From contig SVPL01000002.1 in the NCBI GenBank assembly GCA_015065925.1, forward strand, positions 1 to 64,000: a DNA stretch of 64,000 bases, read 5' to 3'. Below, piece by piece: positions 43,356 to 51,814 of this stretch; the stretch's first letter is position 1, and every line of letters begins with the position of its first letter. A model generated the notes under the pieces. That model was given only the letters and a program-made list of their open reading frames with translations, was not told where the DNA came from and made no database searches. Origin of the DNA: Oscillospiraceae bacterium (lineage in GTDB: Bacteria > Bacillota > Clostridia > Oscillospirales > Acutalibacteraceae). Position numbers and translations under genes: made by a program.

Positions 43356-45542
43356 CTACATATTTGAACGCTCAACATGATATACACCCTCAATTTTTTC
43401 AAGTCGTTGAATGATTGAGCGTAAATGTTCTACACTTTGAACACTCATAGTAAGTGTAATAATACAGTTTCCACCACTAACCTGTCTGGCATTTACATTA
43501 TGAACCGGTACGCCAATGCCCGCAATAATCATAGTAACATCAGCCAATAAACCATTGCGGTCAAGTCCGTTGATAAGCAATGTAGCCTTAAAGCTTTCTT
43601 GTCTGGTTTCAGCCCAAGAAGCTTTTATCCAACGCTCAGGCTCACTAGCAGTAGAAATATCACGAGGAACATTATTACAATCTCTCTTATGCACCGAAAC
43701 ACCATGTCCGCGAGTAATAAAGCCGATTATATCATCACCGGGAAGGGGTGAACAACAACGGGAAAACTTTATTAGACAATTTTCGATACCTTCGACAATA
43801 ACACCATCGTGAGATTTAATAACAGAGGGACGAATAATATCAGATATTTGTTTAGGTTGCTTTTGCGCGTTAAGCTTAGCATAATCTTCCTTTATGCGCG
43901 GCATAATACGGGATAACAAAACACCGCCATAACCAATTGCTGCATAGAATTCATCAACATTGGGGAATTTTTGGCGTCTTGCAATATCAGAAAGGAAATT
44001 ATTATACTCTTCTTCTGAAAGGCGAATTCCGTTACGGGCGAAATCCCGTTCAATCTGCGCCCTACCTGAAGCAATGTTTTCAGTTCGCTTTTCCTTTTTA
44101 AACCAATTACGGATTTTGCTTTTTGCCTGAGTTGTTACAGCAATATTAAGCCAATCTCTGCTTGGTCCGTGATCGGGCTGATTGGTCGTTAATATTTCAA
44201 TAATTTCGCCTGTTTGTATTTTGTGAGTCAAAGGAACAATTCTGCCATCAGCCTTAGCACCCACCATACGAATACCAACAGCTGAATGTATGGCAAAAGC
44301 GAAATCTATAACCGTACCGCCAGCGGGAAGATTAATAACATCACCTTTAGGTGTAACGGCAAATACATCCTCAATTGGTAAATCGGTTTTAATAGTTTGA
44401 ATTAAATCTTCAGGATTATCTGCATCCTTTTGACTGTCAAGGATTTGGCGAATCCAAAGTAAACGATCTTCGATTTTGGCATCTACCTTGTTAATGCCCT
44501 CTTTATATTTCCAGTGAGCCGCAATACCGAATTCGGCGGTATGATGCATTTCCCAAGTTCGTATTTGTATTTCAAAAGGAATACCTTCCCTACCCAAAAC
44601 AGTAGTATGCAGGGACTGATAAAGATTAGGCTTGGGCGTAGAAATATAATCTTTAAATCTACCGGGAATTGGGCGAAACATATCGTGCATTACGCCTAAA
44701 ATATTATAACAATCTGCCAAGGAATCTGTGATAACACGAACAGCATAAATATCGTAAATTTCCTCAAAATCCTTGCCTTGAATATACATTTTACGATAAA
44801 TGCCGTGTATTGATTTAACACGCCCCTCGATTTGCACTTTAACATTGGGCATAGTTTCTTCAAGTCTTGTTTTTATTCTATCTTTAATATCTTCTAATAG
44901 TTTCTCACGATATTGCTTTTGAACACTTAGCAAATTTTCAATTTCGCCATAACCTACAGGGTCAAGATGGGCAATAGAAAGGTCTTCAAGCTCCTCTTTA
45001 ACACCACGAATACCAAGACGGTGTGCAATTGGTGCGAAAACCTCGATTGTTTCTAAAGAAATATCACGCTGGCGTTGTTCAGGCTTAGCATCAATGGTTC
45101 TCATATTATGAAGTCTATCGGCAAGTTTAATAATGATAACACGAATGTCCTGCGCCATTGCAATGAGCATTTTACGGAGATTTTCAGACTGTTGCTCCTT
45201 TGCGGAAATGGGCAATTTGCCAAGTTTTGTTACGCCATCAACCAATGTCAATACCGCAGAACCGAATTCTTTTTCAACCTGTTCGGCAGATATTTCGGTA
45301 TCTTCAATAACATCATGCAAAAGTCCGGCAGCAATTGATTCACTATCCATACCGAGGGAAACTAAAATTTTTGCAACCGAAAAAGGATGCATATAGTATT
45401 CTTCGCCCGAAAGGCGTCTTTGACCTTTGTGAGCCTCTACACAACATTTATATGCTTTTTCCACCAAGGCGTAATCATAATTACCGCCTTGTTTCTTCAT
45501 TAATTCCTCTAATTCATCTAAATGCATTTCATATTCGGTCAT
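43356..45542 (-). CDS. relA: Bifunctional (p)ppGpp synthetase/hydrolase
   Basis: The 728-residue protein has an HD hydrolase domain (about 25-175; AGLLHDVIEDTE), a synthetase domain (about 230-345; YQSLHTTVLG), a TGS domain (about 390-450; VFAVTPKGDVINLP) and a C-terminal ACT domain (about 655-725). The HD residues are intact, so it should both make and break the stringent-response alarmone. Its ATG overlaps the recJ stop codon (ATGA), so the two are coupled. Confidence 0.96.
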   Translation of the reverse strand: MTEYEMHLDELEELMKKQGGNYDYALVEKAYKCCVEAHKGQRRLSGEEYYMHPFSVAKILVSLGMDSESIAAGLLHDVIEDTEISAEQVEKEFGSAVLTLVDGVTKLGKLPISAKEQQSENLRKMLIAMAQDIRVIIIKLADRLHNMRTIDAKPEQRQRDISLETIEVFAPIAHRLGIRGVKEELEDLSIAHLDPVGYGEIENLLSVQKQYREKLLEDIKDRIKTRLEETMPNVKVQIEGRVKSIHGIYRKMYIQGKDFEEIYDIYAVRVITDSLADCYNILGVMHDMFRPIPGRFKDYISTPKPNLYQSLHTTVLGREGIPFEIQIRTWEMHHTAEFGIAAHWKYKEGINKVDAKIEDRLLWIRQILDSQKDADNPEDLIQTIKTDLPIEDVFAVTPKGDVINLPAGGTVIDFAFAIHSAVGIRMVGAKADGRIVPLTHKIQTGEIIEILTTNQPDHGPSRDWLNIAVTTQAKSKIRNWFKKEKRTENIASGRAQIERDFARNGIRLSEEEYNNFLSDIARRQKFPNVDEFYAAIGYGGVLLSRIMPRIKEDYAKLNAQKQPKQISDIIRPSVIKSHDGVIVEGIENCLIKFSRCCSPLPGDDIIGFITRGHGVSVHKRDCNNVPRDISTASEPERWIKASWAETRQESFKATLLINGLDRNGLLADVTMIIAGIGVPVHNVNARQVSGGNCIITLTMSVQSVEHLRSIIQRLEKIEGVYHVERSNM

Positions 45543-47569
45543 AAAATCACCGCCTTTTCTTTTAGTTCATTTAAAATTTTAGAATTTTCTAATTCAACTT
45601 TGCCAACATTCTCCAATATGATATATACTTCACTCGCTATATGTTTAGTTGATATCAATCCCAATTCTTCCATTACATCCACCATAACATAGAGCTTAGC
45701 CTCTAACAACCCTTTAACGGAATATTTAAGTTTTGTTAATGTATTTGCACCATTTTTAATAGCTATATACGAAATAGCAAGTTCATCTCTGTCGAAACAT
45801 AAAAGTTTTGCATCCTCTGAATCCAATCTGCCACTCAAAAAAGACTCATACAAAAGAAGTTGAGAGATGACCTCCTCATCATTAGCACCATTTGGTTTCA
45901 CATCTTTAACAAAAACACTTAATTGTTCTTGACCTTGATACTCTTTTAATTCCAAACTAACAGCAAAATCCAAAATGTCATTTTCCTTAAAAGGAAAATC
46001 TTCTTTTTTCATACCAAACATAACCATAGCTATAGTAGTGTTATTTTTTTCAGCAATGAGCCTAATATGCTTGCCGTTACCAATTGATGAAATGTTTTTT
46101 AATTCCATACCAAATAGCCCGAAAATTGGTTTAGTATTTTCTGTGCCATACGGTTCCAGTGGTTTAAGTGTATGAACTAAATCAGGAACAACATAGGCAG
46201 GATTTAATCGACAATCGATATTAATAATATTAACAGGTAAATCCAAGGTTTCTGCAAACTCATTTATTTTTTTGCAAAAAACAGTAAGCTTTTCAGCTTC
46301 TACAGTAAGTCCCGCCGCTTTATCATGTCCACCAAATTTTATTAAAAATTCAGAAGCAGCATTTATAGCATCAAATATTTTGAACTCTCCAACCGTTCTT
46401 GCGGAGCCTTTGTAGTTTGATTGTTCATCGTTTCTGCTAAGTAAAATTGTTGGTCTTGAAAAGGTTTCAGCAATTCTTGCCGCCGCAATTCCAAGTACAC
46501 CCTCATGCCAACCATTTCCTGCTACTACAATTACTCTATTATTATATAATTTTTCATTAATAATAACATCGTATGCAGAACTATAAATTTCCTGCTCTAT
46601 TTTTTGGCGTGCAGTATTTAAATCATCAAGCTGAACGGCTATTTCGGTTGCTTTTGCATAATTATTGGCAATAAGCATTTCTACAGCTCTGGAAGCATCT
46701 CCCATTCTTCCTGCAGCGTTAATTCTAGGGGCAGCAGTAAACGCAAGGGTTCCTGCAGTTATTTCACCAAATTTAGCGCCTGATGCACCTAATAATGCTT
46801 TAATACCTGTTGATGCGTTATAGTTAATTTTTCTTATTCCATGCCAAACTATGCTTCTATTTTCATATTTAAGTGGCATAACATCAGCAACAGTACCAAG
46901 AGCCACCAAATCTGAATATTTATATAGAGCGATTTCGGGCGAAGTTCCGCTTATAGCTGTAGCTAAAGCAAAAGCAACACCAACGCCTGCAAAATCCTTA
47001 AAATCCATATCACAATCTTCTCTGTGAGGATCAATAACAGCAATTGCATTGGGCAATTCATTCTTGGGGAGATGATGATCGGTTACAACCGTATCAATTC
47101 CCAAAGAATTAGCATAATCAATTTCTTCGTTTGCGTTAATGCCATTGTCCACAGTAATGATAAGTTTTACTTCATCACGGGCGATTTGTTCAATAGATTG
47201 ACAGTTCATACCATAACCGACTGCGCGAGACGGAATATAATACGAAACATCTGCATCCATTTCCTTTAAAAATAAATACAAAAGCGCCGTAGAAGTCACA
47301 CCGTCACAATCATAATCACCATATATCAAAATTTTCTCTTTGTTTTGAATAGCATCAATAACTCTTTTAGCGCCCGCTTCCATATCAGGAAAAGCATAAG
47401 GATCAAAACCCGATACTTCACGGGACAAAAATTCGTCCAGTTCAAACGGATTTGAATACCCCCTTGCATATGCCATCAGAGCAAGAAAAGGTTCGATATT
47501 ACATTCTTCAGCCAAGCGGCTGGAAATTTCTTTGTTAATCGGTGCGATTTCCCACTTTTTAAATACCAT
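45539..47569 (-). CDS. recJ: Single-stranded-DNA exonuclease RecJ
   Basis: The protein (676 residues from ATG 47569) has the DHH-family motifs ILIYGDYDCDGVTSTALL (about 80), TVDNGI, TDHHLP (about 150) and VGVAFALA. The DHHA1 motif FGGHDKAAGLTV lies near residue 408 and the OB-fold and C-terminal region follow. RecJ degrades single strands 5' to 3' in repair. The start is set by GAGGGT 5 bp before the ATG, 12 codons inside the longest frame. It opens a seven-gene operon. Confidence 0.95.
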   Translation of the reverse strand: MVFKKWEIAPINKEISSRLAEECNIEPFLALMAYARGYSNPFELDEFLSREVSGFDPYAFPDMEAGAKRVIDAIQNKEKILIYGDYDCDGVTSTALLYLFLKEMDADVSYYIPSRAVGYGMNCQSIEQIARDEVKLIITVDNGINANEEIDYANSLGIDTVVTDHHLPKNELPNAIAVIDPHREDCDMDFKDFAGVGVAFALATAISGTSPEIALYKYSDLVALGTVADVMPLKYENRSIVWHGIRKINYNASTGIKALLGASGAKFGEITAGTLAFTAAPRINAAGRMGDASRAVEMLIANNYAKATEIAVQLDDLNTARQKIEQEIYSSAYDVIINEKLYNNRVIVVAGNGWHEGVLGIAAARIAETFSRPTILLSRNDEQSNYKGSARTVGEFKIFDAINAASEFLIKFGGHDKAAGLTVEAEKLTVFCKKINEFAETLDLPVNIINIDCRLNPAYVVPDLVHTLKPLEPYGTENTKPIFGLFGMELKNISSIGNGKHIRLIAEKNNTTIAMVMFGMKKEDFPFKENDILDFAVSLELKEYQGQEQLSVFVKDVKPNGANDEEVISQLLLYESFLSGRLDSEDAKLLCFDRDELAISYIAIKNGANTLTKLKYSVKGLLEAKLYVMVDVMEELGLISTKHIASEVYIILENVGKVELENSKILNELKEKAVIL

Positions 47570-47613
47570 TTTTACCCTCAGAAAAAATTTTTTAAAAAAT
47601 TTCAAAAAAAGAC

Positions 47614-47642
47614 TTGCATTTTTTATTATTATATGATAACAT
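47614..47642 (+). promoter_or_regulatory. Promoter of tRNA-Ala
   Basis: TTGCAT (47614-47619), 17 bp, TAACAT (47637-47642), about 45 bp before the tRNA. Its -10 overlaps that of the opposing recJ promoter. Confidence 0.5.
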
Positions 47643-47661
47643 ATTTACTGTTGTAAAACAA
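47633..47661 (-). promoter_or_regulatory. Promoter of the recJ-relA operon
   Basis: On the minus strand TTGTTT (47656-47661), 17 bp, TATCAT (47633-47638). The two -35 boxes sit in inverted copies of GACTTG (47611 and 47664 ends). Confidence 0.55.
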
Positions 47662-47686
47662 GTCTAAGTTTTAATTTTTTTAATTT

Positions 47687-47762
<76 letters not shown>

Positions 47763-47765
47763 AAA

Positions 47766-47796
47766 AAAACCAAGGTTTTTATGCCTTGGTTTTTTC
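47766..47796. terminator. Bidirectional terminator after tRNA-Ala
   Basis: AACCAAGG (47768-47775) pairs with CCTTGGTT (47784-47791), with A-runs before and T-runs after. It can also stop the converging aldolase transcript. A weaker hairpin, CCTTAT/ATAAGG (47834-47851), overlaps the aldolase stop codon. Confidence 0.82.
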
Positions 47797-47843
47797 TTAT
47801 GCTTTCTTTAAATGAATGAGATGAAATTTTAAACCTTATTTTT

Positions 47844-48491
47844 TTATAAGGCTTTTAAAAATTTTTTAGTTAATTCTGTAATTCCATTAAAATCCTCAGT
47901 TTCTATTAGCTTTTTATTAACAATATTTGAACCTATTCCAAATCCATCAGCTCCGGCGGCTAAATAATCAGAAATGTTTTTCTCGTTTATACCACCAACT
48001 GCAAGAATACGAATGTGCGATAATGGCACTTTAACATCTTTGACATACTGTGCACCAAAGGTTGAAACGGGAAAGAGCTTAACAAAATCTGCACCCGCTA
48101 AATGTGCCGTTTGAATTTCTGTAGGTGTTAATGCACCCGGAATAGAAACCATATTAAGTTCACAGGTCTTTTTTATAATATTTTCATTAGTATCGGGAGA
48201 AATAATAAAACTTCCACCCGCTTTTTTAGTAAGTTCAACTTGATTTTCTCTTATAACTGTACCGGCGCCTATTAACATTTTATCACCAAAATAATCAACA
48301 AGCATTTTAATGTTTTCTGCATTTTCTTGATCCTTTTCAGGATTAGAAGCATCATAAGTAAGTTCAATAGCTCTAACTCCACCTTCGTAAACGGCTTTTG
48401 CAAAAGGCAAAATATTATTTTTACCAACCCCACGAACAATAACAATAATTTTTTCTTTTAAAATTTTTTCAATAACATCACTTTTAAGCAT
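47844..48491 (-). CDS. Second KDPG/KHG-type aldolase
   Basis: The 215-residue class I aldolase (from ATG 48491) has IVIVRGVGK, Glu in AIELTYDASNPEK (about 44), IGAGTVIRENQ, FIISPDTNENI and the Schiff-base Lys in FVKLFPVSTFG (about 134), then LAVGGINEKNISDYL. It shares the Eda family fold with the copy at 30850-31491 but is clearly diverged, with a longer loop after the catalytic Glu. No sugar kinase accompanies it. Substrate may be an unphosphorylated or different 2-keto acid. GGAG lies 9 bp before the ATG. It is translated after the dehydrogenase gene. Confidence 0.85.
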   Translation of the reverse strand: MLKSDVIEKILKEKIIVIVRGVGKNNILPFAKAVYEGGVRAIELTYDASNPEKDQENAENIKMLVDYFGDKMLIGAGTVIRENQVELTKKAGGSFIISPDTNENIIKKTCELNMVSIPGALTPTEIQTAHLAGADFVKLFPVSTFGAQYVKDVKVPLSHIRILAVGGINEKNISDYLAAGADGFGIGSNIVNKKLIETEDFNGITELTKKFLKAL

Positions 48492-48504
48492 CAAAAAAAT
48501 CTCC

Positions 48505-49596
48505 TTATTTATAAATAGTTAACAATGCTTTTTTAACTTTATTTTTTGAAATATCACTTGTATCCATAATTGCGGTGGAAGCTGATAATTCATTAATAAA
48601 GGTTTCTAATGTTTCGTCACATATTTTTAAATTTATACCTGACATTTTGGTTGGTAACTTCATTTTATCAAGCAAATCTATCATTGCTTGGTAATCCAAT
48701 TCGTTATATGCCAACTGAATTACTAATCCAAGCGCAACAAGTTCACCGTGAACAAAATCTTTAGTCTCTTCATAAAAGAAACTGCGTGTTTGCTCGTAAA
48801 ATTTATGAGCAATAGCACACTGATTTGAGCCTTTTGAAATACCGCTTATAATACCAGTGACAGCAATTGCATAAAAAACTGCCCTTTCAAAATCAAATGT
48901 AATGTTTTTTCCTTCTAAAGCAGATGACAACGAGGTTTGTTTTTCATAGAAAAAATTATAAACTGTTTTTGACATATCATAAGCCATTTCAAGACCTAAG
49001 GGTATTTCAAAATCTTTTTTTCCTTTAGTTCTATGTGTGATTTCAATCATTTTTGCCATTGAATCCATTACACCCGCCCAAAACAGGCGCTTAGGTTGGT
49101 TAATCATAATATCCAAATCAACTATTACAGCATCAGCTTCGGTCATTAGCTTTACACTTCCAATTGTTGCGTGTGTTTCGCGGTCATACAAAACACTAAG
49201 CGGCGTTGCTGCGACACAGGTTGAAGATGATGTTGGAATCTGTATTAAAGGTAAATCGGATCTGGAAGCCACCAGCTTAGCAGTATCGCCCAAAACACCA
49301 CCACCAACACCGCAAATTATATTAAACCCATTTTCTTTAGCATAATTAACAAATTCATCGGCATTTTCAAAACAAGGAGTGCTTTCGAAAATTTTAAGCT
49401 CGTATTCAAATCCGCTATCATTAAGAGAAGCTTTAATTTTTTCTCCCGCAGCTTTAAAACCGTTTTTACCACTAATAAAAAGCGCTTTACTTCCAAAGCG
49501 TCTTAATTCGGTTAATAAATGCTTTTTAATAGCATCCTTTTCCTGCAAATATCTACCGCAACCAAATTTAAATGCAAAATCAGAATTTAGTGCCAT
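48505..49596 (-). CDS. Iron-containing/glycerol-dehydrogenase-like dehydrogenase
   Basis: The 363-residue protein has the NAD-binding GVGGGVLGDTAKLVA (about 90-104), IPTSSSTCVAATPLSV (about 113-128), and metal-site residues Asp in FWAGVMDSMAKMIEITHR and His in GSNQCAIAHKFYE and DFVHGELVALG. This is the GldA-like branch of the iron-containing alcohol dehydrogenase superfamily. It should oxidise or reduce a polyol or hydroxy acid. The start is ATG 49596 (GGAGGAAG upstream). It is the first gene of an operon with the second aldolase and diverges from an AraC regulator. Exact substrate unknown. Confidence 0.85.
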   Translation of the reverse strand: MALNSDFAFKFGCGRYLQEKDAIKKHLLTELRRFGSKALFISGKNGFKAAGEKIKASLNDSGFEYELKIFESTPCFENADEFVNYAKENGFNIICGVGGGVLGDTAKLVASRSDLPLIQIPTSSSTCVAATPLSVLYDRETHATIGSVKLMTEADAVIVDLDIMINQPKRLFWAGVMDSMAKMIEITHRTKGKKDFEIPLGLEMAYDMSKTVYNFFYEKQTSLSSALEGKNITFDFERAVFYAIAVTGIISGISKGSNQCAIAHKFYEQTRSFFYEETKDFVHGELVALGLVIQLAYNELDYQAMIDLLDKMKLPTKMSGINLKICDETLETFINELSASTAIMDTSDISKNKVKKALLTIYK

Positions 49597-49614
49597 TTTA
49601 TCTTCCTCCAAATA

Positions 49615-49643
49615 TTGACTAATTAAAATTATAATGATAAAAT
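49615..49643 (+). promoter_or_regulatory. Promoter of the second AraC gene
   Basis: TTGACT (49615-49620), 17 bp, TAAAAT (49638-49643). The leader crosses the direct repeat at 49665-49694. Confidence 0.55.
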
Positions 49644-49656
49644 AGTTACAAAAGAA
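49628..49656 (-). promoter_or_regulatory. Weak -35 promoter of the dehydrogenase-aldolase operon
   Basis: On the minus strand a perfect TATAAT (49628-49633) has a weak -35 TTCTTT (49651-49656) at 17 bp. It overlaps the opposing AraC promoter. Confidence 0.5.
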
Positions 49657-49664
49657 TATGTATA

Positions 49665-49694
49665 ATTGCTATATGTATAAGTTTTATTGCTATA
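49665..49694. promoter_or_regulatory. 21-bp-period direct repeat, candidate AraC-type operator
   Basis: ATTGCTATA occurs at 49665-49673 and again at 49686-49694, a period of exactly 21 bp. It sits 8 bp upstream of the weak -35 box of the divergent dehydrogenase operon. Confidence 0.5.
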
Positions 49695-49707
49695 AGGAAT
49701 GATAAAT

Positions 49708-50529
49708 TTGATTATTAACGGATATTGGGGAGAAATAGAAGAAAACGAAAATTTTATAATTGATAGCTGTGGTCACATTTTTACATTTCAAGGCAGAGAG
49801 ATTAACAGACCAAACGGCAGACCTAATTATTTACTTTTATACATTTATCACGGTGAAGCGAAATTTTATTTAAAAGGTAGAGAATACATTTGCAAAGACG
49901 GTGATTTTGTGTTGTACTCCCCTAACGAACCTCAACATCATATTTATGAATCTAATATTTCAGGTGAATTTTATTATGTACATTTTTCGCTAAAAAATAA
50001 AAAAATATTAAATTTATTGGAAATGGAAAGCTCTACTGTGTATTCTTCAGAACCATCGGCAGAAATTGCAGATATTTTTGAAAAAATATTAATTGAACTT
50101 CAAACTAAAGAAAAAAATTATAAAAAGCTTGCGTTAAATCTTGTTTCAGAACTATTTATAAAAGTTAACAGGCAGATTAATAGAATTTCTTTTGAACTAT
50201 ATTCAAAGGAAATTTATTCGGTAATTCAGTTTATAAATAAAAATTTTATGAAAAATCACACTCTTGAGGACTATGCAAAGAAGTGCAATCTTAGTAAATA
50301 TCATTTTTTAAGAGAATTTAAAAAACAAGCTAAAATATCACCGATAAAATATAGAAATACCTTGAGAATTCGTCACGCTAAAGAAAGACTTAGAAACACA
50401 AAGGATAGTATAAAAACTATAGCCGATGATTTAGGTTTTTCCTCGACTGAATATTTTTCGGGCAATTTTAAAAACATAGTTGGTGTTTCGCCAACAGAAT
50501 TCAGAGAACAAAATAGCAATATACTATAG
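49708..50529 (+). CDS. AraC-family regulator with cupin domain (next to dehydrogenase-aldolase)
   Basis: The protein (273 residues from TTG 49708) has an N-terminal cupin-like sensor (about 1-140; YLLLYIYHGEAKFYLKG in part) and a C-terminal double helix-turn-helix (about 170-270). The latter shows YAKKCNLSKYHFLREFKKQ, then IADDLGFSSTEYFSGNFK and GVSPTEFRE. I chose TTG 49708 since AAGGA lies 9 bp upstream; the ATG at 49699 is too close to that site. It probably controls the divergent dehydrogenase-aldolase operon and perhaps the peptidase gene 80 bp downstream (inference from position). Confidence 0.88.
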   Translation: MIINGYWGEIEENENFIIDSCGHIFTFQGREINRPNGRPNYLLLYIYHGEAKFYLKGREYICKDGDFVLYSPNEPQHHIYESNISGEFYYVHFSLKNKKILNLLEMESSTVYSSEPSAEIADIFEKILIELQTKEKNYKKLALNLVSELFIKVNRQINRISFELYSKEIYSVIQFINKNFMKNHTLEDYAKKCNLSKYHFLREFKKQAKISPIKYRNTLRIRHAKERLRNTKDSIKTIADDLGFSSTEYFSGNFKNIVGVSPTEFREQNSNIL

Positions 50530-50609
50530 ATATAGAGCAATAAATATAGTTTATCTTACCGATTTTTTATAATATAATAATCCAAAAGAATTTTTAATGG
50601 GAGATTTGT

Positions 50610-51770
50610 ATGTTTGAATGTGAAAAATTACTTGAGATTATTGATAGTTTAAAAGAAGAATTTTTATTACATTGGATTAATATATCAAATATCGAAAGTC
50701 CCACCTACTACAAAGAAGGCTTGGACAAGGTTAGCGAATACATAATCGAATATTCCAAAAAACAAAATTGGAATATTGAGGTGCTTTATCTTGAAAAGGC
50801 GGGAAACTGCGTTTGTATTACTATGAATTATGACTCTGTAGAAAAGCCGATTACTATATCAGGGCATATTGATACAGTACATCCTCTGGGAGCATTTGGA
50901 AAGCTACCTGTTAAAACTGAAGGTGATTTGATTTACGGTCCCGGTGTAACCGATTGTAAGGGCGGAGTTATTGCCGGACTTATGGCTATGAAAGCTTTAA
51001 AAGAGATTAATTATGTAAATCGACCTATTCAACTGATTTTGCAAACAGACGAGGAATTAAGCAGTATACCAAGCAATCGCAAAACTATTGATTTTATGAT
51101 AGAAAAATCTAAAAATTCAATATGCTTTTTAAACCTTGAAAGCTCGCGTATAGGTTCAAATTCTGCCGTTTTGTGGCGTAGAGGAATAGCAAAATACAGA
51201 TTTGATATCAAAGGCAAATCCATTCACGCATCAAAATGTAACGAAGGTGCTTCGGCAATTGCTGAAGCCGCTTACAAAATAATTGAGCTTGAAAAAATGA
51301 AGGATATTAACGGACTTACCTGCAATTGCGGTATAATTAAAGGTGGTTCAACGGTCAACACAGTACCTGACGAATGTAATTTTTATGCCGAAGTAAGGTA
51401 TGAAACCAATTCAGAAAAAGCTACGGCAGACCAAAAAATTAGGGAAATAGCAGAAAAAACTTTTATAAAGGGAACAACCTGTACTGTAACCAACGAATCC
51501 TTTAGATATGCTATGGAAAAGAATGAAAGAAATTTCAAACTGCTTGAAAAAATGAACGAAATTTATAAAGCCAATGGACTGCCTGAACTCATTGCGCGGC
51601 AAAGTCTTGGCGGTTCTGATGCCGCTGATATGACCGTTGCGGGGATACCCTGCGTAGATTCAATAGGAACGGACGGAGATTTTATTCACACTACAAATGA
51701 ATATGGAATAATATCCTCCCTTCCCAAGGCTGCGAAGCGAATTGCTTCGGTGTTATATTTAATAAAATAA
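50610..51770 (+). CDS. M20-family metallopeptidase/deacylase
   Basis: The 386-residue protein has the zinc site of the ArgE/DapE/carboxypeptidase G2 family: ISGHIDTVHPLG (about 82-93), YGPGVTDCKGGVIAG (about 109-123), the catalytic Glu in LQTDEELSS (about 143-151), a metal ligand in FLNLESSR, and the last His in FIHTTNEYGI (about 362). The lid domain lies between. It would cleave an amide, such as an N-acyl or dipeptide bond, in the cytoplasm. GGGAGA precedes the ATG. Its nearness to the dehydrogenase-aldolase group is suggestive but unproven. Confidence 0.9.
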   Translation: MFECEKLLEIIDSLKEEFLLHWINISNIESPTYYKEGLDKVSEYIIEYSKKQNWNIEVLYLEKAGNCVCITMNYDSVEKPITISGHIDTVHPLGAFGKLPVKTEGDLIYGPGVTDCKGGVIAGLMAMKALKEINYVNRPIQLILQTDEELSSIPSNRKTIDFMIEKSKNSICFLNLESSRIGSNSAVLWRRGIAKYRFDIKGKSIHASKCNEGASAIAEAAYKIIELEKMKDINGLTCNCGIIKGGSTVNTVPDECNFYAEVRYETNSEKATADQKIREIAEKTFIKGTTCTVTNESFRYAMEKNERNFKLLEKMNEIYKANGLPELIARQSLGGSDAADMTVAGIPCVDSIGTDGDFIHTTNEYGIISSLPKAAKRIASVLYLIK

Positions 51771-51775
51771 TTATT

Positions 51776-51811
51776 AAAACGGATTTGCGATAAAAACCGC
51801 AAATCCGTTTT
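51776..51811. terminator. Bidirectional terminator, M20 peptidase and GH2 genes
   Basis: AAAACGGATTTGCG (51776-51789) pairs perfectly with CGCAAATCCGTTTT (51798-51811) around an 8-nt loop, giving A/U tails both ways. Confidence 0.88.
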
Positions 51812-51814
51812 TCC

